Source of the DNA: an uncultured Roseburia sp.
Lineage (GTDB): Bacteria > Bacillota > Clostridia > Lachnospirales > Lachnospiraceae
Direction: 5' to 3'
DNA length: 64,000 nucleotides
Assembly: GCA_947644305.1 (NCBI GenBank)
Contig: CANRYS010000001.1
Location: 281,488-345,487, forward strand
In this document: positions 43,079-51,595 of the stretch, in pieces
Layout: each line of letters starts with the position of its first letter
How positions within the stretch are numbered: position 1 is the stretch's first letter
Made by a program: the position numbers and the translations under genes
Notes under the pieces: model-generated
Database searches by the model: none
Seen by the model: only the letters and a program-made list of their open reading frames with translations
Told to the model about the DNA's origin: nothing

Positions 43079-43132
43079 TTAGCCTGACGATGCCAAATCG
43101 AACCCGGGTTCGATTTGGCATCGTCAGGCTAA
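43079..43132. repeat. Perfect 54-bp palindrome without spacer
   Basis: The sequence from TTAGCCTGACGATGCCAAAT to its exact reverse complement is symmetric around 43105/43106 (CCCGGG centre), 27 bp per arm with no mismatch. It lies between the HAD gene stop and the esterase start. It is not followed by a T-run. Confidence 0.9.
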
Positions 43133-43137
43133 GTATT

Positions 43138-43941
43138 TTATATGATATTGAAATGCTTCATGGCATTGGCGATGCCGTCCTCCATCACCGGATCGGTCAC
43201 ATAGTCCACCTGGTCAAACAGGATCGGATTGCCTCCGCCCATCGCCACGGAAAGCCCAGCTGCCTGCAGCATGGAAATATCGTTGGCGCTATCACCAAAA
43301 GCTATGCTCTGCCCGATATCGATGCCCAGCCGTTGACAGACAAATTGAATTCCCGTCGCTTTGGATATCCCTCTTGGCACCACTTCATAAAAGGTAGGAT
43401 CTCTTAATATAAATTCAAAATCTTTTTCGTATTTGCGCCGGAAGCTTTCCATATCTGAGCTATCATCAAACCAGAGCGCCATCTTATCAAAGGAAAATTC
43501 CTCTTCCCAAAAGCATTGTGTTCTGGAAGAAAAGCTCGCTTTTTCAGCAAAGATTCCATTTTCCTTAAATATACTCTTTACCACCGGCATCCAGTAATCG
43601 TGGCGGAATGCAGAGCAGTCCCTGCCCTCCAGGACACCATCGATGTGATACCGCATCAGATCCTTCACCACCTCTTTCTGGAGCTCCTCTGGCAATACAT
43701 GGTGATAGACCTCTTCTCCCCCGATCTCAATATAGGTTCCACAGCCTCCCACCATTCCGTCAAATCCCAGAGCCATGATGTCCTCTGGTATGATCGCAAG
43801 GCATCTGCCGGAACACAAAAACAGCAGACTGCCATTTTCTTTTGCCTTCTTTAATGCCTGTACCGCACTCTTCGGCACAATATCCTTTTCCTCGTCGATC
43901 AGGGTTCCATCTATATCAAAAAACAGAATACGCTTATCCAT
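43138..43941 (-). CDS. Cof-type HAD phosphatase
   Basis: A 267-residue HAD hydrolase of the Cof/IIB type. The Asp nucleophile motif is ILFFDIDGTLIDEE. Motif II is FLCSGRC. The cap domain occupies about 85-185, and SKATGIQFV and IAFGDSANDISMLQAAG form the Lys and acidic Mg sites. Such enzymes dephosphorylate sugar phosphates or flavin precursors; the substrate is not readable. It lies 28 bp before citrate synthase. Confidence 0.92.
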   Translation of the reverse strand: MDKRILFFDIDGTLIDEEKDIVPKSAVQALKKAKENGSLLFLCSGRCLAIIPEDIMALGFDGMVGGCGTYIEIGGEEVYHHVLPEELQKEVVKDLMRYHIDGVLEGRDCSAFRHDYWMPVVKSIFKENGIFAEKASFSSRTQCFWEEEFSFDKMALWFDDSSDMESFRRKYEKDFEFILRDPTFYEVVPRGISKATGIQFVCQRLGIDIGQSIAFGDSANDISMLQAAGLSVAMGGGNPILFDQVDYVTDPVMEDGIANAMKHFNII

Positions 43942-43968
43942 TTCCTTTTCTTCCTCTCTTTCTGCCGA

Positions 43969-45342
43969 TCAGCGCTCATCTGGACTGCGGTAGTCTTTGT
44001 GAACACCTACAAACTTGTATGCCGGACGGATGATCTTGCCGTCATTCACCAGCTCTTCCAGCCGGTGGGCACACCACCCAGAGATGCGTGCCACCGCAAA
44101 AATCGGGGTAAAAAGCTCTCTCGGAATGCCAAGCATAGTATATACAAAACCGCTGTAAAAGTCAACGTTGGCGCACACCGGCTTAAACAACCTACGCTGT
44201 TTCATGATCAGCTTCGCGGCAATCTTTTCCACTGTTTCATAGAGCTTATATTCCTCCACCAACCCCTTCTCCACAGACAGCTTTTTGGCATATTTTTTGA
44301 GGATTACCTCCCGCGGATCGGACTCAGTATAGACCGCATGTCCCATTCCATAGATCAATCCACTGCCATCAAAAGCCTCTTTATTCAATATCTTTTTCAA
44401 ATATTCGGCGATCTGTGTCTTGTCCGACCAGTCCTCACAGTGCTCCTTGATATCATCAAACATCTGTAGCACCTTCAGATTCGCCCCTCCATGCCTCGGT
44501 CCTTTCAGTGAGGCAATGGCGGCAGAGATCGCAGAATATGTATCCGTTCCCGACGACGTCACCACATGGTTCGTAAAAGTAGAGTTATTGCCCCCACCGT
44601 GCTCAGCATGGAGCACCAGTGCGATGTCCAGCACTTTTGCCTCCAGTGCAGTAAATTCTCCGTCGGGGCGGATCATCTGTAATATGTTCTCTGCGGTGGA
44701 GAATTTTTTCACCGGAGTCCGAATCACCAGGTCATCATCAAATTTAAAATGCCGGTAAGCATGATAGGCATACACCGCGATCACTGGCAGCTTACTGATC
44801 AACTGAAGGGATTGTCTCAGCACATTGGGCACCGAGATATCATCTGGATCATCATCGTAAGAATACAGCGTCAGCACACTCTTTTGCAGTGCATTCATTA
44901 TATTTTCGCTGGGCGCCTTCATGATGACATCCCTCACAAACTGGGCAGATAGCTCTTGAAGACCGGATAAGATCTTCACAAAGCTCTTAAACTGCTTTTT
45001 ACCGGGAAGTTCTCCAAATAAAAGCAGATAGGTGGTCTCCTCAAAGGCAAACCGCCGGCTCTGGTAATTTTTCACCAGATCCTTCACATTATATCCCTGA
45101 TAATACAATTTACCCTCTGCCGGAACTTTGACTCCATCAACGAACTCATAGGAAACTACATCGGCAATCTCCGTCAGTCCCGTAAGCACACCCTTTCCAT
45201 TGGAATCGCGAAGCCCTCTCTTCACATCATAATCTGCGTAATAATCCGGATTGATCGCTCCAGACAGCATACAATAATTCACCAGTTCTTCTAACTGGGT
45301 ATTTAATTCGTCTTCCAGTTGCATCATCGATTTGTTATCCAT
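43969..45342 (-). CDS. Citrate/2-methylcitrate synthase
   Basis: A 457-residue citrate-synthase-fold enzyme joining acetyl-CoA with oxaloacetate. Active-site parts: ALVLHAEHGGGNNSTFTNHVV (His), LKGPRHGGANLKV, IYGMGHAVYTESDPRE (second His) and NVDFYSGFVY (Asp). The N-terminus is longer than in the standard type, as common in Clostridia. GGGAGG precedes the ATG. A 2-methylcitrate activity cannot be excluded; no other TCA gene is nearby. Confidence 0.94.
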   Translation of the reverse strand: MDNKSMMQLEDELNTQLEELVNYCMLSGAINPDYYADYDVKRGLRDSNGKGVLTGLTEIADVVSYEFVDGVKVPAEGKLYYQGYNVKDLVKNYQSRRFAFEETTYLLLFGELPGKKQFKSFVKILSGLQELSAQFVRDVIMKAPSENIMNALQKSVLTLYSYDDDPDDISVPNVLRQSLQLISKLPVIAVYAYHAYRHFKFDDDLVIRTPVKKFSTAENILQMIRPDGEFTALEAKVLDIALVLHAEHGGGNNSTFTNHVVTSSGTDTYSAISAAIASLKGPRHGGANLKVLQMFDDIKEHCEDWSDKTQIAEYLKKILNKEAFDGSGLIYGMGHAVYTESDPREVILKKYAKKLSVEKGLVEEYKLYETVEKIAAKLIMKQRRLFKPVCANVDFYSGFVYTMLGIPRELFTPIFAVARISGWCAHRLEELVNDGKIIRPAYKFVGVHKDYRSPDER

Positions 45343-45428
45343 CGTTTCCTCCCTCCCAATATTTTTTTGTCATTGTCTTATATTGTAGTAAAAAGCGCAC
45401 AAACCACAATGATCCCTTTTTGCACATC

Positions 45429-45471
45429 CCGAGTTTTGCAAAAACTCGCTAATAAGTTCATCAGAACTTAT
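45429..45471 (-). terminator. Two tandem hairpins between greA and citrate synthase
   Basis: CGAGTTTT/AAAACTCG (45429-45447) and AATAAGTTC/GAACTTATT (45450-45471) are perfect stems downstream of greA. They probably end greA transcription, although no clean T-run follows. Confidence 0.45.
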
Positions 45472-45503
45472 TTTAGCATATTTTTTATACTCTTTGCAAA
45501 TGG

Positions 45504-46004
45504 CTAAAATTTCCGGATCTGCTCCGACTCGTCGTCACTTTTCCGAATCTCTTGGATCTGTAAATAATATCCGGTTCCGGCACTTATTTCCACCCTCACC
45601 CGGTCCCCGACCTTGTGTTTCATCAACGCCTTTCCCACCGGGGATTCTATACTGATCATATGATTTCTGGCATCGCTTCGCACCGTAGTAACGATCTTAT
45701 ATTCTTCCTCACAATCCTCTTCTTCAAACCATACTTTCACCGTATCATTGAGCCCCACTTCCTGCTCCGTGGAGTCGTCCTCTACGATCTGGGCGGTCTT
45801 GATCATCCGCTCTAGATAGCGGATACGGCTCTCGTTCTCATTCTTATATTTTTTCGCCGCCTTATACTCAAAGTTCTCACTCAGATCCCCATGGGCTCTT
45901 GCTTCTTTTACGTCCTCCAGCGCCTCCTTGCGCACCACCAGCTTACGGTGCTCGATCTCCTGTTCCATTTTTTCAATGTCTTTTCTGGTTAATTTGTCGT
46001 ACAT
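45504..46004 (-). CDS. greA: Transcription elongation factor GreA
   Basis: A 166-residue Gre factor that rescues backtracked RNA polymerase. The N-terminal coiled coil has EIEHRKLVVRKEALEDVKEARAHGDLSENFEYKAAK, with the two tip acidic residues in GDLSEN. The C-terminal FKBP-like domain includes SPVGKALMKHKVGDRVRVEI. It runs slightly longer than the usual 158 residues. ATG 46004 is chosen because GAGGGG lies close upstream. Confidence 0.94.
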   Translation of the reverse strand: MYDKLTRKDIEKMEQEIEHRKLVVRKEALEDVKEARAHGDLSENFEYKAAKKYKNENESRIRYLERMIKTAQIVEDDSTEQEVGLNDTVKVWFEEEDCEEEYKIVTTVRSDARNHMISIESPVGKALMKHKVGDRVRVEISAGTGYYLQIQEIRKSDDESEQIRKF

Positions 46005-46061
46005 AATCCCCCTCATTTCCGCACTGTTTTTTACTGATTAAATGAATGACAGTGCTATTAC

Positions 46062-46091
46062 ATTATACCTTTGGTCATGTTTATCTGTCCA
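46062..46091 (-). promoter_or_regulatory. Sigma-A-like promoter of greA
   Basis: On the minus strand TGGACA (46086-46091) and TATAAT (46062-46067) are spaced 18 bp. The leader then contains a GCACTG/CAGTGC hairpin (46021-46055) before the greA ribosome binding site. Confidence 0.5.
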
Positions 46092-46213
46092 GGGGTTTTT
46101 CTGACGCAGGGCAAAAAACTAGTTCTATCCTTCATATTTTTTAATTCCATTATTACCTATCACTTGTTTTCTGATTGTGCTATAAGTGATATAATGGAAA
46201 GGTATAAATTTAG

Positions 46214-46504
46214 TGTGATCCTGACAAGTTGAACGACAAAGGATGCAGCGGTGCCCCAGACTGGATCATCGAAATCGTATCGCCGGGCAGCAGGCGAATG
46301 GACTATTTTACTAAACTTTTTAAATACCGCACTGCCGGCGTGCGTGAATACTGGATCGTGGATCCAGACAGAAACCGTATTACTGTATACGATTTCGAGT
46401 CAGAGGATACCCAGGACTATACTTTTTCCAGCGCAGTTAAAGTTAGTATTTATGAGGATCTGATTATCGACTTCTCCGATCTTGCTGACCTGCTGGATCT
46501 CTGA
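46214..46504 (+). pseudogene. 5'-truncated Uma2 family (DUF820) nuclease remnant
   Basis: About 96 codons of the C-terminal half of a Uma2/DUF820 PD-(D/E)XK-like protein. CDPDKLNDKGCSGAPDWIIEIVSPGSR matches the middle of the family, and YRTAGVREYWIVDPDRNRITVY contains the usual E-Y-W-I-V-D strand. The family is normally about 180-190 residues. The homology begins right after an in-frame TAG at 46211 and there is no ribosome binding site at the TTG 46229. It is best read as a decayed gene whose first half has been lost. Confidence 0.78.
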
Positions 46505-46546
46505 GCCATACCAAAAGCACGAACGACTTTATATATTCCCCCGTTC

Positions 46547-49500
46547 CTACTCCTTCGCAGACCAGAAATCCCTGCTGCTTAATTCTGGAAAAGCACTTAC
46601 ATCCACACCGTGATGCTCTGGCAGGGCTGTCAGTTGTCTGCGGATGCTGTTACATTTTTCTATCACTTTCTCTTCAGAATCATCGCACAAACATTTCACT
46701 ATCATCTGAAACTGCCTCGGATAGTATTGATTTAACGGAACTGCATTGTTTAAAAGCCATGCTGCAAAGGGATGGTCAACTGTAATCCCTATTCGGAAAT
46801 TATCTTCTGAACAACATAGATACCGACAGCTTCGGTTACTTGCCGCCTTGCAGAACATCATGGGCGGAAATAGATCATAGTCTTGTTCCAATTCGTTTCC
46901 TTCTTTTTCAAAAAAAGAAATCCTTTGCCCCTCTTCATAGTTGATTGTCATAAGGTAGTTGTCCTGGAGATAAGCAGCCAGATACTTAAATAAAATAACG
47001 TCATCATCGATATAATATGAGTTTGTGGAAATCCTAAATCCATCTTTTTCTATATCCAATGGCTTCTGTAAATTGTTCTTAATCTCTGTAAAATAATTCC
47101 CCAGATTTTTTCTCATCCATTGATCCATTTGAGGAATCTGTGCTTCTCTCCATTCCTTTAGTGTACTTTGATTCCAGTTATTCAAATTGTCCAAAATAAT
47201 TCTCATTTCATACTTTTTAAACAATCCACAGATCGCCATTGATACATTTATTGGCAGATAAGAAATTCTAGATCGGCTCACTTCTACCTTGGGTTTCCAC
47301 ATACTACCCGCTAAAAACATTGCACAATCATTTTGATTCATATAAGATACTGAATACTTATTATCTCCAGCTATAACTCCTTGATATGTATATGTAAATT
47401 GCCTATTATTCTTATTTAATGATAATGACACAATAGTAGGGCACATACAATCTTCTACAGAGAATTCCATTTGCGCTATCTGTTCATGATCGCAGTAAGC
47501 GCACCATGCTTCATACGGATCCATCTGATCAGCAAATGGCTGCCACACCTCTCCCGGTAAATCTTCTGCTTTTGGGCAGACAGAATGTTTTTCAAATTCT
47601 GTTTTCAAAACAGCTATTTTTTCTGACCCAAATTTTTTCTTTAGCTTTTTCCACGTCCAATGTAAGGGATTTGAACCTCGATTTGTGTTCTTACTATTAA
47701 TCTTTATTTCGGAAATCCCTTTCCCAAAATTCGAAACTCTCCAAGAAAGCACATAATCCTGATCCTCCACATTCCACTGGGGCTTTTTATCAAAATGCAC
47801 ATAATATGTCATAATTGCACCAGAAAACCCTGGTAAAATCTGATTCTCCTCTGTATCTAACGGAACTACGATTACTGCTACCTTAGGATATTGTCCACAA
47901 AGCGCCGGAAAGCAGCCGTCAAATTCTTCCTTTAACTTGGGAGACAGTTCATAAAAATTCTCTCCTGCCACTTCGTGCACCGCCTCCATCATCTCCTTAT
48001 AAGTCCGCCCTACCCGTCTATTATTATAGTACACTGGCACTCTGGCGCCACACAAATATTTCTCCGTCGCCTCACGCAGATTCAACATGCCCAGTTTCCC
48101 CACATTCAACCGGATTGCAATGGAAGTTCCCGGGTTATTGCGATAGCCATGCCTGTCAAAAATTTGGCCATGATCCTGACCATAATCTCCTGGGGCCGGA
48201 AATGACGCATCCGCCTGATGATGCCTGGACTGATTCTTCAAAGTATAATATCCACTCAGCCCCGTCACCTGCAAACGCAAACCAAAATGTAAGGTCTGGT
48301 AGGATTCCACCAGCGCCTCTTCTTTTTTATTCTTGTCAGGATCAAAATAGAGTGTAGAAACCTCTGCGCACTCCCCACAAAGAAAACTTGACAAAAAACC
48401 GATTCCAAAGCGGCTGATACCATTATATTTATTTGTTTGGCCATGATCCCTCAGATCCCGATCCAATTCCCGGGAATTATAATAAGAGTTTCCCACTTTC
48501 AGAAAATACCTCTGCAGCATGCCCGCAGTCATACCAGTCCCATGATCATCTATGCGAAACCACATATACCCGTCCCGATCCGTCCATTCCCATATATCGA
48601 TGCGGAAATTCTCTGGGACAAAATCAGGTTCCATCTCTCCGCGGAGCAACGTGGCATCAATAGCATTTTGCAACAATTCTCTTACAAAGACGTCGGAATG
48701 ATCATATAAGTTTTCTCCCGTTAGAAGCTCCAGGATCTGCGTCTGATCCATGGTCAGGCAGAAATCGCCGCTCATGTATCCGTCGGATTCTATCTCCCCT
48801 CTCATAACCGCTCTTGGAAAGGGAAATTCCTGCCGCCAGCCTGCCCTGAAATATTTTTGTAGATTAAAACAATTACCCAGTTCCTCATCAATCCAGTCCA
48901 GAAAATCCCGGACCGCATGTTCCACCCCCGGATTCGTGCATCTCGCCTTATAAGGAAGGTCGTCTGTAGAAGGCGTCAGCGGATAACGAAATCCCGCGGA
49001 AGCCCGGTGCTTGTCCCACTCCTCACGGCTTTTCTCATTACATGCCACATAACTGTACAATACCTTTGGTGCGCGGGTATCATCAAAATCCAGCAGATCA
49101 CCTAATCGTAGCAAAAGCGCACAAAATAAAGGATCAACATCATCAGCCGCCAAATATTGTAATCCTCTATTACTGTGAAGTTCTTCTGGCTTCTCACTAT
49201 GCGCCTGACACACAGCTAAGATACAATCCTTAGATACAATCTCTAAGGGAACACTGTTAAATAATTCACTCCACTGTTCATTTTCCAGTACATCCCAAAG
49301 ACGAAAAGGGTGCAGCGTACGAAGATACCACTGGCGGTCTTCTGCCTTCCAGTCTTCCACTGGACAGCCCAACAACTCCGGGCGGTACGTTCTTAAAAAT
49401 TTTCTGCAAGCCTCTTCATCTTGATAGCATCGCTCCTTCTCTTCCTCTGTATAAACCATTCCCAGATCGTGCAAAGAAGCTGCCAGTATGAGCAATTCCA

Positions 49501-49741
49501 TTTCACCAATAGATAATAACGAAATCTGGTCCCCTAACAATCCACCCATCCCATCCAACACATTCAGTATATGGGTTTCATCATGCAGGGTATAGTTTGG
49601 AAACATCTTCCGCACATCCAACAAGTAGTTCGCCGCCGCCTCGTATATTTCTTCCACCCACAGGCTCCGCCTGGCATCAGAATTATTCTTCGTCTTGTAA
49701 GCTTTCCAAAGCTCTGTATCTTCCAGTTTCTTAGAGTGCAT
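46547..49741 (-). CDS. Large HD-domain plus GHKL (Hsp90-like) ATPase protein
   Basis: A 1064-residue protein from ATG 49741 with GGAGGAG eight bases upstream. The N-terminal HD phosphohydrolase domain has HDETH at 53-57, LHDLGM (HD at 91-92) and RLGDLLDFDD at 212-221. A GHKL ATPase follows, with N-box RELLQNAIDAT at 354-364, G1 FRIDDHGTGM near 398 and G2 SRFGIGFLSSF at 443-453. The order HD then Hsp90-like ATPase, with about 500 further residues that I cannot classify, recalls large HD/ATPase proteins found in accessory and defence islands. It sits beside a Uma2 remnant and an AP2/HNH-like gene. Substrate and role are unknown. Confidence 0.82.
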   Translation of the reverse strand: MHSKKLEDTELWKAYKTKNNSDARRSLWVEEIYEAAANYLLDVRKMFPNYTLHDETHILNVLDGMGGLLGDQISLLSIGEMELLILAASLHDLGMVYTEEEKERCYQDEEACRKFLRTYRPELLGCPVEDWKAEDRQWYLRTLHPFRLWDVLENEQWSELFNSVPLEIVSKDCILAVCQAHSEKPEELHSNRGLQYLAADDVDPLFCALLLRLGDLLDFDDTRAPKVLYSYVACNEKSREEWDKHRASAGFRYPLTPSTDDLPYKARCTNPGVEHAVRDFLDWIDEELGNCFNLQKYFRAGWRQEFPFPRAVMRGEIESDGYMSGDFCLTMDQTQILELLTGENLYDHSDVFVRELLQNAIDATLLRGEMEPDFVPENFRIDIWEWTDRDGYMWFRIDDHGTGMTAGMLQRYFLKVGNSYYNSRELDRDLRDHGQTNKYNGISRFGIGFLSSFLCGECAEVSTLYFDPDKNKKEEALVESYQTLHFGLRLQVTGLSGYYTLKNQSRHHQADASFPAPGDYGQDHGQIFDRHGYRNNPGTSIAIRLNVGKLGMLNLREATEKYLCGARVPVYYNNRRVGRTYKEMMEAVHEVAGENFYELSPKLKEEFDGCFPALCGQYPKVAVIVVPLDTEENQILPGFSGAIMTYYVHFDKKPQWNVEDQDYVLSWRVSNFGKGISEIKINSKNTNRGSNPLHWTWKKLKKKFGSEKIAVLKTEFEKHSVCPKAEDLPGEVWQPFADQMDPYEAWCAYCDHEQIAQMEFSVEDCMCPTIVSLSLNKNNRQFTYTYQGVIAGDNKYSVSYMNQNDCAMFLAGSMWKPKVEVSRSRISYLPINVSMAICGLFKKYEMRIILDNLNNWNQSTLKEWREAQIPQMDQWMRKNLGNYFTEIKNNLQKPLDIEKDGFRISTNSYYIDDDVILFKYLAAYLQDNYLMTINYEEGQRISFFEKEGNELEQDYDLFPPMMFCKAASNRSCRYLCCSEDNFRIGITVDHPFAAWLLNNAVPLNQYYPRQFQMIVKCLCDDSEEKVIEKCNSIRRQLTALPEHHGVDVSAFPELSSRDFWSAKE

Positions 49742-49951
49742 TTTTCTATCTCCTCCTTGGTTTTCTGACATACTCACTAATGCCCTCAAACATATTATAA
49801 CACCTTTCCTCCAACTTTTCCATATTTTGTCGCCAACGACACGAATTTGCGATGAACGACATGTCACTCTCCCCCTTGCCTCCCCGCCTGATTTCTGCTA
49901 AACTTATAGAAAACACTCATTTTTCCACAACCAAAGATCCAGGAGAACGCT

Positions 49952-50746
49952 ATGAAACCAGGGGTATACACGGCAATAAAAAAAGACGGAACTTTATATT
50001 ATCGCAGTTCCATCACATATCAAAATAAACATATCAGTCTCGGCAGTTTTTCCACAGAAGATGCTGCCAGTCTCGCCTACCATCTGGCAGATTCCATTCT
50101 CCATGATACCAAATACGGTCTGGAGGACTTTTCCTCATGCTCCCGGGCTCTTTCTTTTCGCAAATGGGTAACTCTTATCAATTTCCGGGACAATGGGATC
50201 TATATAAAGACGCCGGTTTATCTGTACCAGAAATATTTTCACTATTATTTTTCGCCGGAAGACTATTATATTTTCGATATTGACGATCTCTTTTACTATT
50301 CCACCCACACCATAACGAGGCGGGGCGGGCATCTCTTTGTCAGCGATTACGGCATGCAGGTAAATATTTTGTCCCGGTACGGCATAAAAAATTATGGGGT
50401 AGCAGAGCGGGATTTTCTTTTTGTCAATGGAAATAAGCGGGATTTCCGCTATGAAAATATCGAGATCATCAATCGCTATCACGGTGTCTTCCGTAAAACA
50501 CACCAGGGAAAGACCCTGTATGAGACACGCATTCACTGGAAAGGTGACTTTATCGTAGGACGCTATGAATCAGAGACCGATGCCGCCATTGCCTACAACA
50601 AAGCGGCATCGGTGCTGATCCGAAAGGGATATGATAAAAAATATCCCGTCAACTATGTAGAAGAGCTCTCCCCGGATGAGTATAAAAACCGTCTGGGAAA
50701 GCTTAAGATTTCAAAAACGATCACAGATCTGAAAGATCTAATCTGA
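49952..50746 (+). CDS. Two-AP2-domain protein with degenerate HNH core
   Basis: A 264-residue protein. Residues 4-50 (GVYTAIKKDGTLYYRSSI...GSFSTEDAASLAYHLA) and about 182-228 (GVFRKTHQGKTLYETRIHW...GRYESETDAAIAYNKAA) are two AP2/ERF-like DNA-binding modules. Between them, DFLFVNGNKRDFRYENIEIIN (about 157-177) lines up with the HNH homing-endonuclease core (vDHiNGNklDnRkeNL), but the catalytic His before the NGN is replaced by Phe/Val and the other metal ligands are changed. It looks like a homing endonuclease that kept DNA binding and lost cleavage. AGGAG precedes the ATG. Confidence 0.78.
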   Translation: MKPGVYTAIKKDGTLYYRSSITYQNKHISLGSFSTEDAASLAYHLADSILHDTKYGLEDFSSCSRALSFRKWVTLINFRDNGIYIKTPVYLYQKYFHYYFSPEDYYIFDIDDLFYYSTHTITRRGGHLFVSDYGMQVNILSRYGIKNYGVAERDFLFVNGNKRDFRYENIEIINRYHGVFRKTHQGKTLYETRIHWKGDFIVGRYESETDAAIAYNKAASVLIRKGYDKKYPVNYVEELSPDEYKNRLGKLKISKTITDLKDLI

Positions 50747-50753
50747 TTTTTCG

Positions 50754-51086
50754 TTATACCAGAGCCCCCATAAAATACAGGATCAGATAGATAATAATAA
50801 TGACCCCGTTAAAGACCGAACCAATCGTGGGGGTAGTGACATAGATGTCCTCCCTTTTCAGACATCTCAGCGAGAGCACGAAACCCGTCACGGAGAGTAG
50901 CAAATTCAAAATGCCCAGGTATCCGTACATGATCCCGCCACTTCCTTTTTCCATGCCGGAACACACAAACAATATGATCATCATAGCAAAAGACAATGCC
51001 GCCAGCAGGGCAGACAGAATCCCCTGCAGCGGATGCTTTTTATCTGTGAACTGAATCTTTCTTCTCTTCCCGATACGAATCTGCAT
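50754..51086 (-). CDS. Small membrane protein (DUF6142-like)
   Basis: A 110-residue protein with three hydrophobic helices (LSALLAALSFAMMIILFVC, LGILNLLLSVTGFVLSL, GVIIIIYLILYFMGALV) after a basic N-terminus (QIRIGKRRKIQFTDKKHP). It looks like a Clostridia-specific family that I recall as DUF6142. GGAGG precedes the ATG by seven bases. It lies 12 bp downstream of vanZ. The function is unknown. Confidence 0.75.
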   Translation of the reverse strand: MQIRIGKRRKIQFTDKKHPLQGILSALLAALSFAMMIILFVCSGMEKGSGGIMYGYLGILNLLLSVTGFVLSLRCLKREDIYVTTPTIGSVFNGVIIIIYLILYFMGALV

Positions 51087-51098
51087 ATATTTCCTCCA

Positions 51099-51575
51099 TT
51101 ACGAAGCGCTATTTTTCCTGCGTACGAAGTTCCAGACACACCGGCAGATACCATAACAAAGATACCCCAGTACGACGCCTATCGTATTTAAAAACAGGTC
51201 ATCTACATCAAAACATCCAACCTTCGTTACCAACTGTACGGTCTCCACCGCAAGACTGAACAAAAAGCCAAGAAAAGATATTTTCAAAAAATCCAGAAAA
51301 TATCCACGACGCCTTTTCTCCAGGCTCGGCACAAAAAAACCAAAGGGCATGAACACTACCACATTCCCCACCAGATTGATCATGACAAAATCAAATCCCA
51401 GGATATCCCGGTGGCGGATGTACCGGGTGATCTCCCGGAACAACACGAGATTGTACTGATAATCGGTATAATGGGTAGTGCGCCCATATTCTTCACTGAA
51501 AAACAGAAAATAAATCAGAAGTACCATGTAACCGATAAAGGCAAGTGCCAGTAAGTTACGAATCAATTTTTTCAA
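51099..51575 (-). CDS. VanZ family membrane protein
   Basis: A 158-residue VanZ-like protein with four hydrophobic segments. NLVLFREITRYI, NLVGNVVVFMPFGFFVPSL, SFLGFLFSLAVETVQLVTKVGCFDVDDLFLNTIGVVLGYL are the conserved VanZ blocks, with the Glu and Asp pair in VETVQ and DVDDLFLNT. VanZ relatives affect teicoplanin resistance in vanA clusters, but most genomic copies have unknown roles. The frame begins with TTG at 51575 after GGAGGG. Confidence 0.92.
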   Translation of the reverse strand: MKKLIRNLLALAFIGYMVLLIYFLFFSEEYGRTTHYTDYQYNLVLFREITRYIRHRDILGFDFVMINLVGNVVVFMPFGFFVPSLEKRRRGYFLDFLKISFLGFLFSLAVETVQLVTKVGCFDVDDLFLNTIGVVLGYLCYGICRCVWNFVRRKNSAS

Positions 51576-51595
51576 AACAATCCCTCCAAGGAATA

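Noticed and set aside
43095..43116. tRNA T-arm-like sequence (GGGTTCGATT) at the palindrome centre, a possible tRNA or attachment site
   Set aside because: No acceptor stem, anticodon arm or CCA-side pairing is present around it, and no integrase is near.
42837..43407. Open frames on both strands that start with the same peptide MPNRTRVRFGIVRL
   Set aside because: The identity is caused by the perfect palindrome at 43079-43132; both overlap real genes in other frames.
46229..46504. Uma2 gene as an intact small CDS
   Set aside because: Homology begins mid-domain right after an in-frame stop and without a ribosome binding site, so it is listed as a pseudogene.
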